The translations under genes were made by a program, and so were the position numbers. Positions 43,883 through 52,098 of a stretch of 52,098 nt of DNA are shown piece by piece. The DNA is from Bacteroidaceae bacterium. GTDB taxonomy: Bacteria > Bacteroidota > Bacteroidia > Bacteroidales > Bacteroidaceae. Location: contig JAFQBB010000049.1 in assembly GCA_017416805.1 (NCBI GenBank), positions 1-52,098 of the forward strand. Reading direction: 5' to 3'. A model generated the notes under the pieces. That model did no database searches. It was given only the letters and a program-made list of their open reading frames with translations, and was not told the DNA's origin. Positions within the stretch are counted from its first letter, which is position 1. The number at the start of each line of letters is the position of its first letter.

Positions 43883-44998
43883 ATGAAAGTCTTAGAAGTT
43901 ATTAGACAAGGAGAAATCGGTGGAGGGGAATCTCATCTCATCGATTTGGTAGAAGGACTTATACAACAGCATATAGAACCTGTTGTATTGGCCTTCACTT
44001 CAGGACATATGATAGAAACCCTATTGAAACGGAACATCAAATGCCATGTCATAACAAGTGGCCGTGCTTTTGATTTACGGATACAAAAAAGAATATGCGA
44101 TATCATTCATTCTGAATCTGTTGACATCATACATGCCCACGGCAGCCGGGCTGCATCCAATGTGATTGTTCCTGCCCATATTGCCGGTGTCCCATTGGTT
44201 TATACCGTACACGGTTGGAGTTTTCATCGGGACCAGAATTGGCTAACTTACAGGCTCAGGGTTTTGAGTGAGAAAATCTTATGCCATCTCAGTCAAAAGG
44301 TGATATGTGTGTCGCACAGCAACCTGGCTACAGGTAAAGTGGAATTCGGACTTAAGAATTGCCAAATCATAGAAAATGGAGTCGACCTGCAAAGGTTTGA
44401 CCACCGGCTCACTCCCCAAAAGGAGATACGGAAGGAGCTTGGATTTTCGTCTGAAGACATCATTGTAGCACTGACCGCCCGTATTACCGCACAAAAGGAT
44501 CCTTTGACTTTCATAGAGAGCATAGCCGGCGCACACAATCAAAACAAGCGGATTAAAGGATTGGTTGTAGGAGATGGAGACTTAAAACCTCTGATAACCC
44601 AATACATCAATGATAAACATTGGGATAAATTTATCCATACAACACCTTTCCGGACTGACATGCCTGAAATATTGAAGGCTATTGACATTTATTGCCTACC
44701 CAGCCTGTGGGAGGGACTCTCCATATCCCTGCTTGAAGCTATGGCTATGAAAAAAGCTGTAGTGGCAACACCTACAGACGGAACACGGGAAATCATCAGG
44801 AACGAACAAAATGGTTTGTTGGTTGAATTTGGAAACAGAGACCAACTGGCAGAGAAATTCATCCGCTTGGCAAATGATAAAGAACTGATGAGAAAATTAG
44901 GAGACGAAGCCTACAAACTAATCAAACAGAATTTTGATGGCCGACATGTAGCAATCGAAGTGGCTAAAATATATCACCAATTAACAGGAAAAGCATGA
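43883..44998 (+). CDS. Family GT4 glycosyltransferase
   Basis: 371-residue GT-B glycosyltransferase with a clear GT4 pattern: VIRQGEIGGGESHLIDLVEGL at the start, VYTVHGWSFHRDQ, ALTARITAQKDPLTFIE, GLVVGDGDL and the donor-site region YCLPSLWEGLSISLLEAMAMKKAVVATPTDG with the EX7E-like Glu residues. Overlap of 4 bp with the next gene (ATGA) implies translational coupling. Confidence 0.88.
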   Translation: MKVLEVIRQGEIGGGESHLIDLVEGLIQQHIEPVVLAFTSGHMIETLLKRNIKCHVITSGRAFDLRIQKRICDIIHSESVDIIHAHGSRAASNVIVPAHIAGVPLVYTVHGWSFHRDQNWLTYRLRVLSEKILCHLSQKVICVSHSNLATGKVEFGLKNCQIIENGVDLQRFDHRLTPQKEIRKELGFSSEDIIVALTARITAQKDPLTFIESIAGAHNQNKRIKGLVVGDGDLKPLITQYINDKHWDKFIHTTPFRTDMPEILKAIDIYCLPSLWEGLSISLLEAMAMKKAVVATPTDGTREIIRNEQNGLLVEFGNRDQLAEKFIRLANDKELMRKLGDEAYKLIKQNFDGRHVAIEVAKIYHQLTGKA

Positions 44999-45861
44999 AC
45001 CGGAAGAACCATTGGTATAAAGAATATCTATCGGTATATGGCAAACCTTATACAGAAATTCCTGAAGAGGTAATTACCTCCGTTCGGGAACGGATATTCC
45101 AAATGCAGTCATCAGAACCATTGGCTACCATATCAGTCATTGCATACAACGAAGAGCACCATCTCATGTCTTGTTTATGGTCGCTCAGCATGATGCAATG
45201 CCGCTATCCAATTGAAATCATTGGAGTAAACAATCTTTCAACAGACAGGACTGCTATCATTTTCGAGAAAGTAGGAATACCGTTTTTCAATGAACATCGT
45301 CCAGGTTGTGGCCATGCACGTCAATGTGGGCTTTCTCATGCTCGCGGATGCTATCATATCAACATAGATGCTGACACAATGTATCCCCCTCTCTATGTTC
45401 AGACACTGATAGAAGAACTGATGAAACCGGGCATTGTAGGTGTATGTTCTTCATGGAGCTATATCCCAGATAAAGAACATTCAGGTTTTGGATTGAAACT
45501 TTATGAGTCTGCACGCGACATCTATCTATGGCTACAACATTTCAAACGCCCGGAACTCAGTGTCAGGGGACTCGTCTTTGCCTATGACACACAATTGGCG
45601 CAACAGACAGGCATACGTACAGATATTATCCGTGGTGAAGACGGTTCGTTGGCCTTAGAGTTAAAAAAACATGGACGGATAGCCTTCATACATACTTCTA
45701 AAGCGCGAGCCATAACAGGATATGGAACAGTAGGAAACGATGGTTCTTTGCTGAACAGTTTCAAGATACGTGCCATCAAAGCGTTGAAGAATCTTGGAGG
45801 ATTGTTCTACAAAAAAGAGACTTATAAAGACAGTGATGATAATCTGATTAAAAACAAATAA
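44995..45861 (+). CDS. Family GT2 glycosyltransferase
   Basis: 288-residue GT-A glycosyltransferase with no membrane segments. ISVIAYNEEHHLMSCLWSL opens the fold, and HINIDADTMYPP holds the metal-binding DxD (D-A-D, about 122-124). Downstream IRGEDGSLALELKKHGR is the catalytic-acid region (ED). Probably transfers one sugar residue of the glycan made by this run. Overlaps the GT4 before it and lies 2 bp from the GT2 after it. Confidence 0.85.
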   Translation: MNRKNHWYKEYLSVYGKPYTEIPEEVITSVRERIFQMQSSEPLATISVIAYNEEHHLMSCLWSLSMMQCRYPIEIIGVNNLSTDRTAIIFEKVGIPFFNEHRPGCGHARQCGLSHARGCYHINIDADTMYPPLYVQTLIEELMKPGIVGVCSSWSYIPDKEHSGFGLKLYESARDIYLWLQHFKRPELSVRGLVFAYDTQLAQQTGIRTDIIRGEDGSLALELKKHGRIAFIHTSKARAITGYGTVGNDGSLLNSFKIRAIKALKNLGGLFYKKETYKDSDDNLIKNK

Positions 45862-45863
45862 AT

Positions 45864-47054
45864 ATGCTGGAATTTCTGTTTTGGACATGTGTATTCATTG
45901 TGTTCTATACTTACATTGGGTATGGTATCATATTGTATGGTCTGGTGAAACTGAAAGAACTATTTCATAAGCCCAAAACCATCAATCAGGTACCAGACGA
46001 AGAATTACCGGACGTGACCCTGCTTGTCGCCGCATACAATGAAGAAGAGGTGGTCCGGGCTAAAATGAACAATTCGCAGGCTTTGGATTATCCAGCAGAC
46101 AAACTTAAGTTTGTTTGGGTGACAGACGGAAGTACCGACCGTACGTGCGAGCTTCTGTCCGAATACAAACGAGTACAAGTGCTTCACCAGCCATTACGTT
46201 CCGGAAAAACTGCGGCTCTGAACAGAGCCATGATGCATGTCAATACCCCCATCGTTGTTTTCACTGATGCAAATACATTGATAAACAAAGAGGCTATCCG
46301 GGAAATCGTCAAATGTTTTTCCGACCCGACAGTAGGATGTGTGGCTGGCGAGAAACGTGTTACAGGAGAAAATACTACCGGAAATGCAGGGCGTGGTGAG
46401 GGACTTTATTGGAAATACGAATCAACTCTAAAAAAACTTGACAGCCGGCTATATTCTGCCATGGGAGCAGCAGGCGAACTGTTTGCCATCAGAAAGGAAC
46501 TGTTTGAAAAGATGCCAAACAACACACTGCTCGATGATTTCATTCTTTCAATGCGAATCGTTTCGCGTGGATATAAGATAGCTTACCAACCTCATGCCTT
46601 TGCATGCGAAAACGGATCGGCAAACATGCATGAAGAAGAAAAACGGAAAATACGTATTGCCGCCGGAGGTTTGCAGAGTATAGCCCGACTTTATCCGCTT
46701 TTGAACCCGTTCCGACATGGCATTGTCACATTCCAATACATCTCACACCGGGTTTTGCGATGGTCTGTCACACCCATCGCCCTATTTGCCTTGCCGATAT
46801 TGAATGTGGCTGTCCTTTGTACAAATACCGGGAAGTTCTCCCCACTCTACCTGTTGACAATGATCGGACAACTATCATTATTCCTTATGGCTGCAGCTGG
46901 AAGCCAACAGGAACGTGCAGGAAAAAGGAGCAAGCTGTTATATATACCTTACTATTTCCTGTTCATGAATACCAACGTTCTGAAAGGGTACGTTTACCTC
47001 TACAAACGACGGAAAGGAGAAAACGGGGCATGGGAAAAGTCGCTCAGGGCTTAG
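45864..47054 (+). CDS. Membrane GT2 glycosyltransferase (processive type)
   Basis: 396-residue membrane glycosyltransferase. One N-terminal helix (about 4-28), the GT2 domain with VTLLVAAYNEEEVV, WVTDGSTDRTCELL, VFTDANTL (DxN) and LLDDFILSMRIVSRGYK, then two or three C-terminal helices (about 305-375). The EEKRKIRIAAGG stretch stands where processive enzymes have (Q/R)xxRW. The architecture matches polysaccharide synthases of the hyaluronan/poly-N-acetylglucosamine kind. Final gene of the run; no flippase or polymerase follows. Confidence 0.86.
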   Translation: MLEFLFWTCVFIVFYTYIGYGIILYGLVKLKELFHKPKTINQVPDEELPDVTLLVAAYNEEEVVRAKMNNSQALDYPADKLKFVWVTDGSTDRTCELLSEYKRVQVLHQPLRSGKTAALNRAMMHVNTPIVVFTDANTLINKEAIREIVKCFSDPTVGCVAGEKRVTGENTTGNAGRGEGLYWKYESTLKKLDSRLYSAMGAAGELFAIRKELFEKMPNNTLLDDFILSMRIVSRGYKIAYQPHAFACENGSANMHEEEKRKIRIAAGGLQSIARLYPLLNPFRHGIVTFQYISHRVLRWSVTPIALFALPILNVAVLCTNTGKFSPLYLLTMIGQLSLFLMAAAGSQQERAGKRSKLLYIPYYFLFMNTNVLKGYVYLYKRRKGENGAWEKSLRA

Positions 47055-47090
47055 GGGCAAAATGCAACCATATCATTTTTATCAGGCACG

Positions 47091-47226
47091 GATTACGCAG
47101 ACAATTTAGGAACAGTCCGAAAAATCGGTTATATATGATTGTTTATATGATGTCTCTTGTCACCCTGAGCGATAGTCGAAGGGTGACAAGAGACATCATA
47201 ATTTGCAACCGACTTTTCGGACTGTT
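47091..47226. terminator. Nested long inverted repeat between convergent genes
   Basis: Outer arms AACAGTCCGAAAAATCGGTT (47111-47130) and 47207-47226 pair with one mismatch in 20. Inner arms ATGATGTCTCTTGTCACCCT (47147-47166) and 47180-47199 pair perfectly. The CCCTGAGCG-TCGAAGGG core is a well-known dispersed palindrome type. A GGCACGGATTACGCAGA copy precedes it (about 47088-47104). It probably ends transcription from both sides. Confidence 0.65.
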
Positions 47227-47331
47227 CCCCATTCAGGCTGGACATTCAATTGTTGCACCTTCCACCCCAAAAAAGCGAAGCGATATTTCCCTTTATCTCC
47301 CCCATATCTACAAGAAACGGAGGTTGCAGAA

Positions 47332-47682
47332 TTATATATACCGTTCTATCAATTGTTGCACATCGGCAGCAATGACAGGTTTTGCCATATAATCGTTGCA
47401 ACCGGCATCCAGAGATTTCTGACGGTCACTATCAAAAGCATTTGCAGTCAATGCAATTATAACAACCTCTGAATCCATCTTTCTGATTTCACGAGTTGCC
47501 TCCAAACCATCCATTACAGGCATTTTCATGTCCATCAATATCAAGTCCGGCTTACTCTCCTGATACATTTCCACTGCCTGTTTGCCATTTATAGCACGCA
47601 CTAAATTGTATTTCTTACGCAAGATAATATTTAGTAACAAATAATTACTATCGGTATCTTCCGCTACCAAAATTGTTTTCAT
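47332..47682 (-). CDS. Single-domain response regulator
   Basis: 116-residue receiver domain without output domain. Phosphoacceptor D51 (LILMDMKMP), acidic pair E8/D9, T79 and K101 (YMAKP) are all in place. ATG 47682 is chosen because the promoter box (47713-47720) ends only 31 bp upstream and the 11-codon longer start would fall inside or too near it. No histidine kinase is near; the partner could be a hybrid kinase elsewhere. Such proteins act by binding other proteins or passing on phosphate. Confidence 0.88.
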   Translation of the reverse strand: MKTILVAEDTDSNYLLLNIILRKKYNLVRAINGKQAVEMYQESKPDLILMDMKMPVMDGLEATREIRKMDSEVVIIALTANAFDSDRQKSLDAGCNDYMAKPVIAADVQQLIERYI

Positions 47683-47712
47683 AATTCTGTTTTTAAAGTT
47701 TCTTAGGTGCAA

Positions 47713-47763
47713 CAAAAATAACTGATTTAATCGACATGTACAATCTTTTTTCCGTATATTTGC
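47713..47763. promoter_or_regulatory. Divergent promoter boxes
   Basis: TATTTTTG on the minus strand (47720-47713) for the response regulator and TATATTTG on the plus strand (47756-47763) for the gene at 47790. Confidence 0.5.
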
Positions 47764-47789
47764 AAAAAAAATAATAAAAATGATGCACC

Positions 47790-48857
47790 ATGGGAAAATT
47801 AGCTATGTACAAGTTTGCCTACTTCCTGTTGATAGTCTTTACATTCTTACTAACCGTAATATCTGTCATGGGATCTTTTGCAGGGAATGTTCACCCACGT
47901 AACAATCTTATTTTTTGTTACATAAGTTTAGCATTGCCTGTACTATTGATAATCTGTCTTGTAATGCTCTTTTATTGGAGTATCAGGCGGAAAATCTGGT
48001 TCTTGTTTCCATTGATAGCCATAGTAGCCAACTACGGATATTTGTCAGCCATAATGCAATTCACCCTGGGAGACGGAGTTTCTCCAAAAGGAAATATCTT
48101 GAAAATTATGACCCTCAATGCCCGCAACTTCATAGATGACGACCTGGACGATTCGGCCAATGACATCAAAGAGTTTCTGGAAGATGAAAGTATCAATATT
48201 GTATGCTTCCAAGAATATCGGGATTATGTGGACGGACGCCCCGAACGCATAAGCAAATTTTTCGAGTCCGACTTTCCCTATCAGGCCATAACGGACAATG
48301 TAGCCACTTTCAGCAAGTTCCCCATACGGAAACGTGACTACCTGACATTCCGTGAATCGAACAACCGTGCCCAATGGGTAGATGTGGAGGTGGGACGAAA
48401 CCTAACGGTTAGGGTCATCAATGTCCACATGCAGACTACGGGAATGAACAGTGCCTTGCATCAGGCCGCCAAAATGGAAGAAAAAGGAATGCCGGTCAAT
48501 GCGACACTACGAACAGAAATGGTTACCGACCGCATGGGACATGAATATATCCGCCGGGCCGAACAGGCAGACATTATTGCGGATATCGTAAAAGAGACAC
48601 GTATGCCCATGATACTTTGCGGAGACTTCAACGACACACCGGCATCATATACCTACAAAAAGCTGAAAGGACGATTGAATGACGGATTCAAAACAGCAGG
48701 CGAAGGCTACATGTACACCTACCGGGGTATCAAGGGCTTTATGCGGATTGACTATATCCTCCATTCCGAATCATTAGAAGGAGTGAACTACTATTCACCC
48801 GAACGCAATTGGAGCGACCATAATCCGGTAATCATGGAAATGAACCTGCCGGAATAG
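47790..48857 (+). CDS. Membrane endonuclease/exonuclease/phosphatase-family protein
   Basis: 355-residue protein with three N-terminal helices (about 8-28, 40-62, 68-88) and an EEP domain from about 105. Motifs are LNARNF, CFQEYRD (catalytic Glu), NVHMQTTG, GDFNDTP (Asp/Asn) and the terminal SDHNPVIM (His). Active sites face either nucleic acid, sphingolipid or phosphoinositide-like substrates in this superfamily; a lipid phosphoesterase is plausible given the membrane anchors, but this is inference. The promoter box is 27 bp upstream. Confidence 0.86.
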   Translation: MGKLAMYKFAYFLLIVFTFLLTVISVMGSFAGNVHPRNNLIFCYISLALPVLLIICLVMLFYWSIRRKIWFLFPLIAIVANYGYLSAIMQFTLGDGVSPKGNILKIMTLNARNFIDDDLDDSANDIKEFLEDESINIVCFQEYRDYVDGRPERISKFFESDFPYQAITDNVATFSKFPIRKRDYLTFRESNNRAQWVDVEVGRNLTVRVINVHMQTTGMNSALHQAAKMEEKGMPVNATLRTEMVTDRMGHEYIRRAEQADIIADIVKETRMPMILCGDFNDTPASYTYKKLKGRLNDGFKTAGEGYMYTYRGIKGFMRIDYILHSESLEGVNYYSPERNWSDHNPVIMEMNLPE

Positions 48858-48891
48858 ATTAATCCATATTTTTAAAGGGAAGTTCTATAAA

Positions 48892-50496
48892 TTAGCTTGT
48901 GAGGATTTGCTTCGGATTTTTGAGAATTATTCGGGCAACAGCCTCAGCACACCGTTCACCATCCATGCCTGCACTGACTATGCCACCGGCATAGCCTGCC
49001 CCTTCTCCGCAAGGAAAAAGGCCTTTTACCGTAACATGCTGAAGGGTTTCACGGTCGCGCACAATGCGTACCGGTGAAGAAGTGCGTGTCTCTACACCTA
49101 TCATCAAGGCATCGTTGGAAAGAAATCCGCGCGACACACGGTCGAATTGCAGGAAACCTTGCGCCAAACGTTCTGTAATGAACTTGGGCATCCAGAAATG
49201 CAACGGCGACGATACCACTCCCGGTGAATAGGAAGTGGCAGGAAGGTCATAACTCAACTTACGGCGGGTGAAGTCCACCATGCGTTGGGCTGGTGCCGTC
49301 TGCTTCATGCCTCCAGCCAACCAACATTCACGTTCCATCTTCTCCTGAAAACACATCATTGCCAAAGCATCATTGGCTGAAACACCTTCGGGAAGCAGAT
49401 TTTCCCGGACTACATCCTCGGGATGAATCTCGACCACCATACCCGAATTGCTCCATCGGCCACCACGATTGCTGGGCGACATACCATTAACAACCACCTG
49501 CTCCGGTCCTGTAGCGGCTGGTACGACAAAACCTCCCGGACACATACAGAAACTATACACTCCCCTGCCTCCGGCTTGGGTCACAAAACTGTATTCTGCG
49601 GCAGGAAGATACTTGCCCCGTCCGTTCTTGTTGTGGTAACGTATCTGGTCTATCAGGTGTGCCTCATGCTCCAATCGTACACCGACGGCCAAGCCTTTGG
49701 CCTCGAGCATCACCCCATTGGTGTGCAACCAACGGAAGACATCGCGGGCCGAATGTCCGGTTGCCAAGATAACCGGTCCCATGAATTCACGTCCCGTATG
49801 AGTAATGATTCCCTTCACTTCATCCTTTTCGATAATAAGTGCATCCATACGGGTTTCAAAATGCACCTCGCCACCACACCGGATGATGGTGTTGCGCATA
49901 TTCTCTATAACCTTTGGAAGTTTGTCCGTACCAATGTGGGGATGTACGTCCGAAAGGATTGCCGTACTGGCCCCATGTTGGCAAAATACATTCAGTATCT
50001 TATCCACACTTCCGCGCTTCTTGCTCCGGGTGAAGAGCTTCCCATCCGAATAAGCTCCTGCCCCACCCTCGCCGAAGCTGTAATTTGACTCAGGATCAAC
50101 CACATGTTCGCGTGATATACGGGCTATGTCCATACGGCGGGTATGAACATCCTTCCCACGTTCCACCACAATCGGTCGCAATCCGAGTTCTATAAGCCTC
50201 AAGGCTGCAAACAACCCACCAGGGCCTGCACCAACCACCACCACCTGTGGCTGTCCATCCACATTAGGATAGTCAGTACGGACAAAATCATCCTTCGGCG
50301 GCATCTCATTGATGAAAACCCGCACCGTCAGGTTCACGTAAATTGTCCGTTGGCGGGCATCAATGCCACGCTTTAACACCCTCACGGCTTTGATGGTTCG
50401 CACGTCCATACCTTTCTCACGGGCAACATATTGCATTACCGCCTGTTCGCTCGCCGCTTGTTGTGGGAGCAGACGAAGTTGGTATTCCTGTATCAT
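48892..50496 (-). CDS. FAD-dependent oxidoreductase (COG2509-like)
   Basis: 534-residue flavoprotein. After an about 85-residue N-terminal domain (YQLRLLPQQAASEQAV...) comes the FAD-binding motif VVVGAGPGGLFAALRLIELG, then VVERGKDVHTRR and the GEGGAGAYSDGKLFTR block characteristic of this family; ATGHSARD and GEGAGYAGGIVSAGMDG follow. Start ATG 50496 is chosen over the 11-codon longer one because the -7 box TATATTTG lies at 50535-50542. Substrate unknown. Confidence 0.9.
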   Translation of the reverse strand: MIQEYQLRLLPQQAASEQAVMQYVAREKGMDVRTIKAVRVLKRGIDARQRTIYVNLTVRVFINEMPPKDDFVRTDYPNVDGQPQVVVVGAGPGGLFAALRLIELGLRPIVVERGKDVHTRRMDIARISREHVVDPESNYSFGEGGAGAYSDGKLFTRSKKRGSVDKILNVFCQHGASTAILSDVHPHIGTDKLPKVIENMRNTIIRCGGEVHFETRMDALIIEKDEVKGIITHTGREFMGPVILATGHSARDVFRWLHTNGVMLEAKGLAVGVRLEHEAHLIDQIRYHNKNGRGKYLPAAEYSFVTQAGGRGVYSFCMCPGGFVVPAATGPEQVVVNGMSPSNRGGRWSNSGMVVEIHPEDVVRENLLPEGVSANDALAMMCFQEKMERECWLAGGMKQTAPAQRMVDFTRRKLSYDLPATSYSPGVVSSPLHFWMPKFITERLAQGFLQFDRVSRGFLSNDALMIGVETRTSSPVRIVRDRETLQHVTVKGLFPCGEGAGYAGGIVSAGMDGERCAEAVARIILKNPKQILTS

Positions 50497-50534
50497 ATCT
50501 TTATTCCTTGTAACAAATAGTCTAATCACCCTTT

Positions 50535-50626
50535 CAAATATAAACTACATGGTTTCCGCTTTTTCCTTTCTCCACCACAAGCACATGAAGAATGACTAAA
50601 TTTATTTTATGCTTGGGACAAAGGTA
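50535..50626 (-). promoter_or_regulatory. Candidate promoter boxes of the FAD oxidoreductase
   Basis: Two TAnnTTTG matches on the minus strand: TATATTTG (50542-50535) and TACCTTTG (50626-50619). Which is used is unclear. The remainder up to 50770 shows no credible gene. Confidence 0.4.
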
Positions 50627-50770
50627 AAAAATGTTTTTGAAAATAAAGAAGGAAATAGAACAAAGAATACAGTAACCTTTCACAAAGTTTATAGAAAGGA
50701 GAAAAATATTATGAAAGCAACCAAGCAGATTGCATTTTCGCAAGATTATCAGAAAAACCTCGTCTTTTAT

Positions 50771-50801
50771 TTTGCCAGTTCAAAAAAACAAGTTATCTTT
50801 G
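50771..50801 (+). promoter_or_regulatory. Full -33/-7 promoter of the tRNA gene
   Basis: TTTG (50771-50774), 19 bp, TATCTTTG (50794-50801), a near-ideal Bacteroides promoter, 19 bp before the tRNA. Confidence 0.75.
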
Positions 50802-50820
50802 CACCGCAATTATAAGGAAT

Positions 50821-50894
50821 GGGGCATTAGCTCACTTGGCTAGAGCGCTTGACTGGCAGTCAAGAGGTAACGAGTTCGACTCTCGTATGCTCCA
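50821..50894 (+). tRNA. tRNA-Ala (anticodon GGC)
   Basis: All four arms fold: acceptor GGGGCAT/ATGCTCC, D-arm GCTC/GAGC, anticodon stem CTTGA/TCAAG with loop CTGGCAG (anticodon GGC), and T-arm ACGAG/CTCGT with loop TTCGACT. The G3-U70 pair, the alanine identity element, is present. The 3' CCA is not encoded; the discriminator is A. Confidence 0.95.
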
Positions 50895-50903
50895 CAAGAC
50901 ATG

Positions 50904-50940
50904 AAAGAGAAGTTGGAACTAAAAAACCACTTCTCTTTTT
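50904..50940 (+). terminator. Intrinsic terminator of the tRNA gene
   Basis: AAAGAGAAGT (50904-50913) and ACTTCTCTTT (50929-50938) form a perfect 10-bp stem followed by T residues. Confidence 0.7.
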
Positions 50941-50941
50941 A

Positions 50942-51019
50942 TTTAGGCACGGATTACACGGATTACACGGATTGAAGAAAAAGAAACGACCATGTTAATA
51001 CGTGATATCCGTGCCTAAA
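50942..51019. repeat. GGCACGGATTACACGGATT inverted repeat
   Basis: TTTAGGCACGGAT (50942-50954) and ATCCGTGCCTAAA (51007-51019) pair perfectly over 13 bp; the left arm continues with two further ACACGGATT units. This dispersed motif also occurs near 27091 and 47088. Confidence 0.7.
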
Positions 51020-51044
51020 AATTTGAATTATACATATTAAGACT

Positions 51045-51350
51045 ATGCTAATCTACAACACCACCTATCAGGTTGAAAACGGTGATGCACGCAACTTTGT
51101 AATCTGGTTGCACGAAGTGTATATGCCACAAGTGGAAGAAAACGGTTTGCTGAAAGCCCCTCGCCTCACCCGTATCCTCACCCACAAGGAGGAGGAGACA
51201 GAGTGTTTCTCGCTCCAGTGGGAAGTGGAAGACACACGCATCCTGCACCAGTGGCATACGGCACAAGGTGCTGCACTGAATGCAGAGATGATGCATGTAT
51301 TCAAGGACAAAGTATTGGCATTCTCAACATTGATGGAGGTAATCGGATGA
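51045..51350 (+). CDS. DUF4286-family protein
   Basis: 101-residue cytoplasmic protein of an uncharacterised, Bacteroidetes-typical family, with [11 protein letters not shown] at the start and a ferredoxin-like beta-alpha-beta pattern ([25 protein letters not shown]). Its stop overlaps the ruvC start (ATGA), so they are translationally coupled. No known function. Confidence 0.85.
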   Translation: MLIYNTTYQVENGDARNFVIWLHEVYMPQVEENGLLKAPRLTRILTHKEEETECFSLQWEVEDTRILHQWHTAQGAALNAEMMHVFKDKVLAFSTLMEVIG

Positions 51351-51913
51351 TACGCCCCGTACAGGAAAAGATAATCCTTGGCATCGACCCGGGCACGAAT
51401 GTGATGGGATACGGAGTGCTGAAGGTGACAGGCACCCGACCTGAGGTGTTGGCACTTGGCGTCATTGACTTGCGCAAAATGAGCGACCCCTACTTGAAAT
51501 TAGGACACATATTCCAACGTGTGACCGGCATCATTGAATCTTATTTGCCCGACGAATTGGCCATCGAAGCTCCTTTCTTCGGAAAGAATGTACAATCCAT
51601 GCTCAAACTGGGACGTGCACAAGGGGTAGCCATGGCAGCAGCTATCAGTCGCGACATCCCTATCACAGAATATGCCCCACTAAAAATCAAAATGGCCATC
51701 ACAGGAAACGGACAGGCCAGTAAGGAACAAGTGGCAGGCATGCTGCAACGCATCCTCCACATGAAGGAACAGGACCTTGGCCCTTTCCTCGATGCCACCG
51801 ATGCACTGGGTGTAGCCTATTGCCACTACCTGCAAATGGGACGGCCCGAGGTGACGAAAGGATATCGGGGATGGAAAGATTTCCTTCAGAAGAATCCGGA
51901 AAGGAAAGTGTAG
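51347..51913 (+). CDS. ruvC: Holliday junction resolvase RuvC
   Basis: 188-residue endonuclease (EC 3.1.21.10) resolving Holliday junctions with RuvAB. Acidic catalytic residues are D14 in [14 protein letters not shown], the Glu of [14 protein letters not shown], and the Asp pair in [17 protein letters not shown] 51347 gives the usual N-terminus; the longer frame extends into the DUF4286 gene and is unlikely. Its end is followed by a repeat. Confidence 0.95.
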   Translation: MIRPVQEKIILGIDPGTNVMGYGVLKVTGTRPEVLALGVIDLRKMSDPYLKLGHIFQRVTGIIESYLPDELAIEAPFFGKNVQSMLKLGRAQGVAMAAAISRDIPITEYAPLKIKMAITGNGQASKEQVAGMLQRILHMKEQDLGPFLDATDALGVAYCHYLQMGRPEVTKGYRGWKDFLQKNPERKV

Positions 51914-52098
51914 TAAGGTGTAAGGTTGAAGGTGTAGGGTGTAGGGTGTAGAGTTGAGGGTGTAGAGTTGAGGGTGTAGAGTTGAAGGTGTAGGGTGTAA
52001 GGTGTAGGGTGTAGAGTTGAGGGCTTAGAGTTGAGGGTGTAAGGATAACAACCCTAAGCCCTAAACCACCAACCCTAATCCCTAAGCCCTAAACCCTA
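51914..52098. repeat. Degenerate GGTGTAGGGTGTAGAGTTGAG / CCCTAA repeat
   Basis: About 120 bases of variants of GGTGTA(G)GGTGTAGAGTTGA run to 52048, followed by CCCTAAGCCCTAAACC-type units to the window end. The two halves are complementary (GGGCTTAG at 52021-52028 with CTAAGCCC at 52054-52061). It continues past the window. Confidence 0.75.

Noticed and set aside
50609-50815. 68-codon frame before tRNA-Ala
   Set aside because: It overlaps the full promoter of the tRNA gene and has no family resemblance.
51203-51346. 48-codon N-terminal extension of RuvC
   Set aside because: It lies in the DUF4286 gene in another frame; the ATGA overlap start at 51347 gives the standard RuvC length.

Overview
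The window looks like a chromosomal segment of a gut-type Bacteroidales bacterium, most likely Bacteroidaceae (Bacteroides/Phocaeicola-like). Three things suggest this: many genes are preceded by the Bacteroides -7 promoter box TAnnTTTG (several with a -33 TTTG 19-20 bp upstream); Bacteroidetes families are present (DUF4296 lipoprotein, DUF4286, BspA-like LRR proteins with a C-terminal GKK-type tail, eukaryote-like IleRS); and the glycoside hydrolases are secreted. The species cannot be resolved from sequence alone.

Layout. 1-3000: a decayed corner, with a BspA-like LRR gene lacking its 5' end and a Fic-family gene that has lost its catalytic core, whose promoter region carries a four-site TGATGCAG dyad. 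3025-8536 (-): a two-gene unit of secreted GH51 arabinofuranosidase and GH31 alpha-xylosidase. 8984-15278 (+): ileS, a TraR/DksA-like gene, lspA, a DUF4296 lipoprotein, a small unknown gene and a hotdog thioesterase. 15470-18952 (+): an AraC-type regulator, a ThiF/MoeB-like enzyme, a ThiE/TenI-like protein and prs, each with its own promoter box. 19271-21440 (+): a putative regulator followed by a transmembrane Ser/Thr kinase with a BspA-type LRR ectodomain. 21868-26670 (-): a 1600-residue BspA/cohesin/dockerin-like surface protein. 26671-28339: a 1.7-kb gene-free island full of inverted repeats and 22-bp-period palindrome arrays. 28340-34235 (-): rseC-rnfBCDGEA, an ion-pumping ferredoxin:NAD oxidoreductase operon. 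34535-36577 (-): another BspA-like protein. 37329-39495: divergent radA/radC. 39628-47054 (+): trpS followed without a gap by six glycan genes (three GT4, two GT2, one methyltransferase). 47332-50496: a single-domain response regulator, an endonuclease/phosphatase-family membrane protein and an FAD oxidoreductase. 50821-51913: tRNA-Ala(GGC), a DUF4286 gene and ruvC, then a telomere-like degenerate repeat that runs off the end.

How the parts fit together. Most of the window is housekeeping: translation (ileS, trpS, tRNA-Ala), lipoprotein maturation (lspA), nucleotide supply (prs), DNA repair (radA, radC, ruvC) and energy conservation (Rnf). Accessory content is glycan degradation (GH51/GH31), surface glycan assembly (the trpS-linked GT run) and a cluster of BspA-LRR proteins. 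The most novel-looking items are the LRR-receptor kinase with its upstream regulator, the two adjacent 22-bp-period palindrome arrays at 28010-28185, and the GxHH (instead of HxGH) signature in IleRS. Intergenic DNA is rich in dispersed palindromic repeats, one of which seems to have entered the ThiF-like reading frame.
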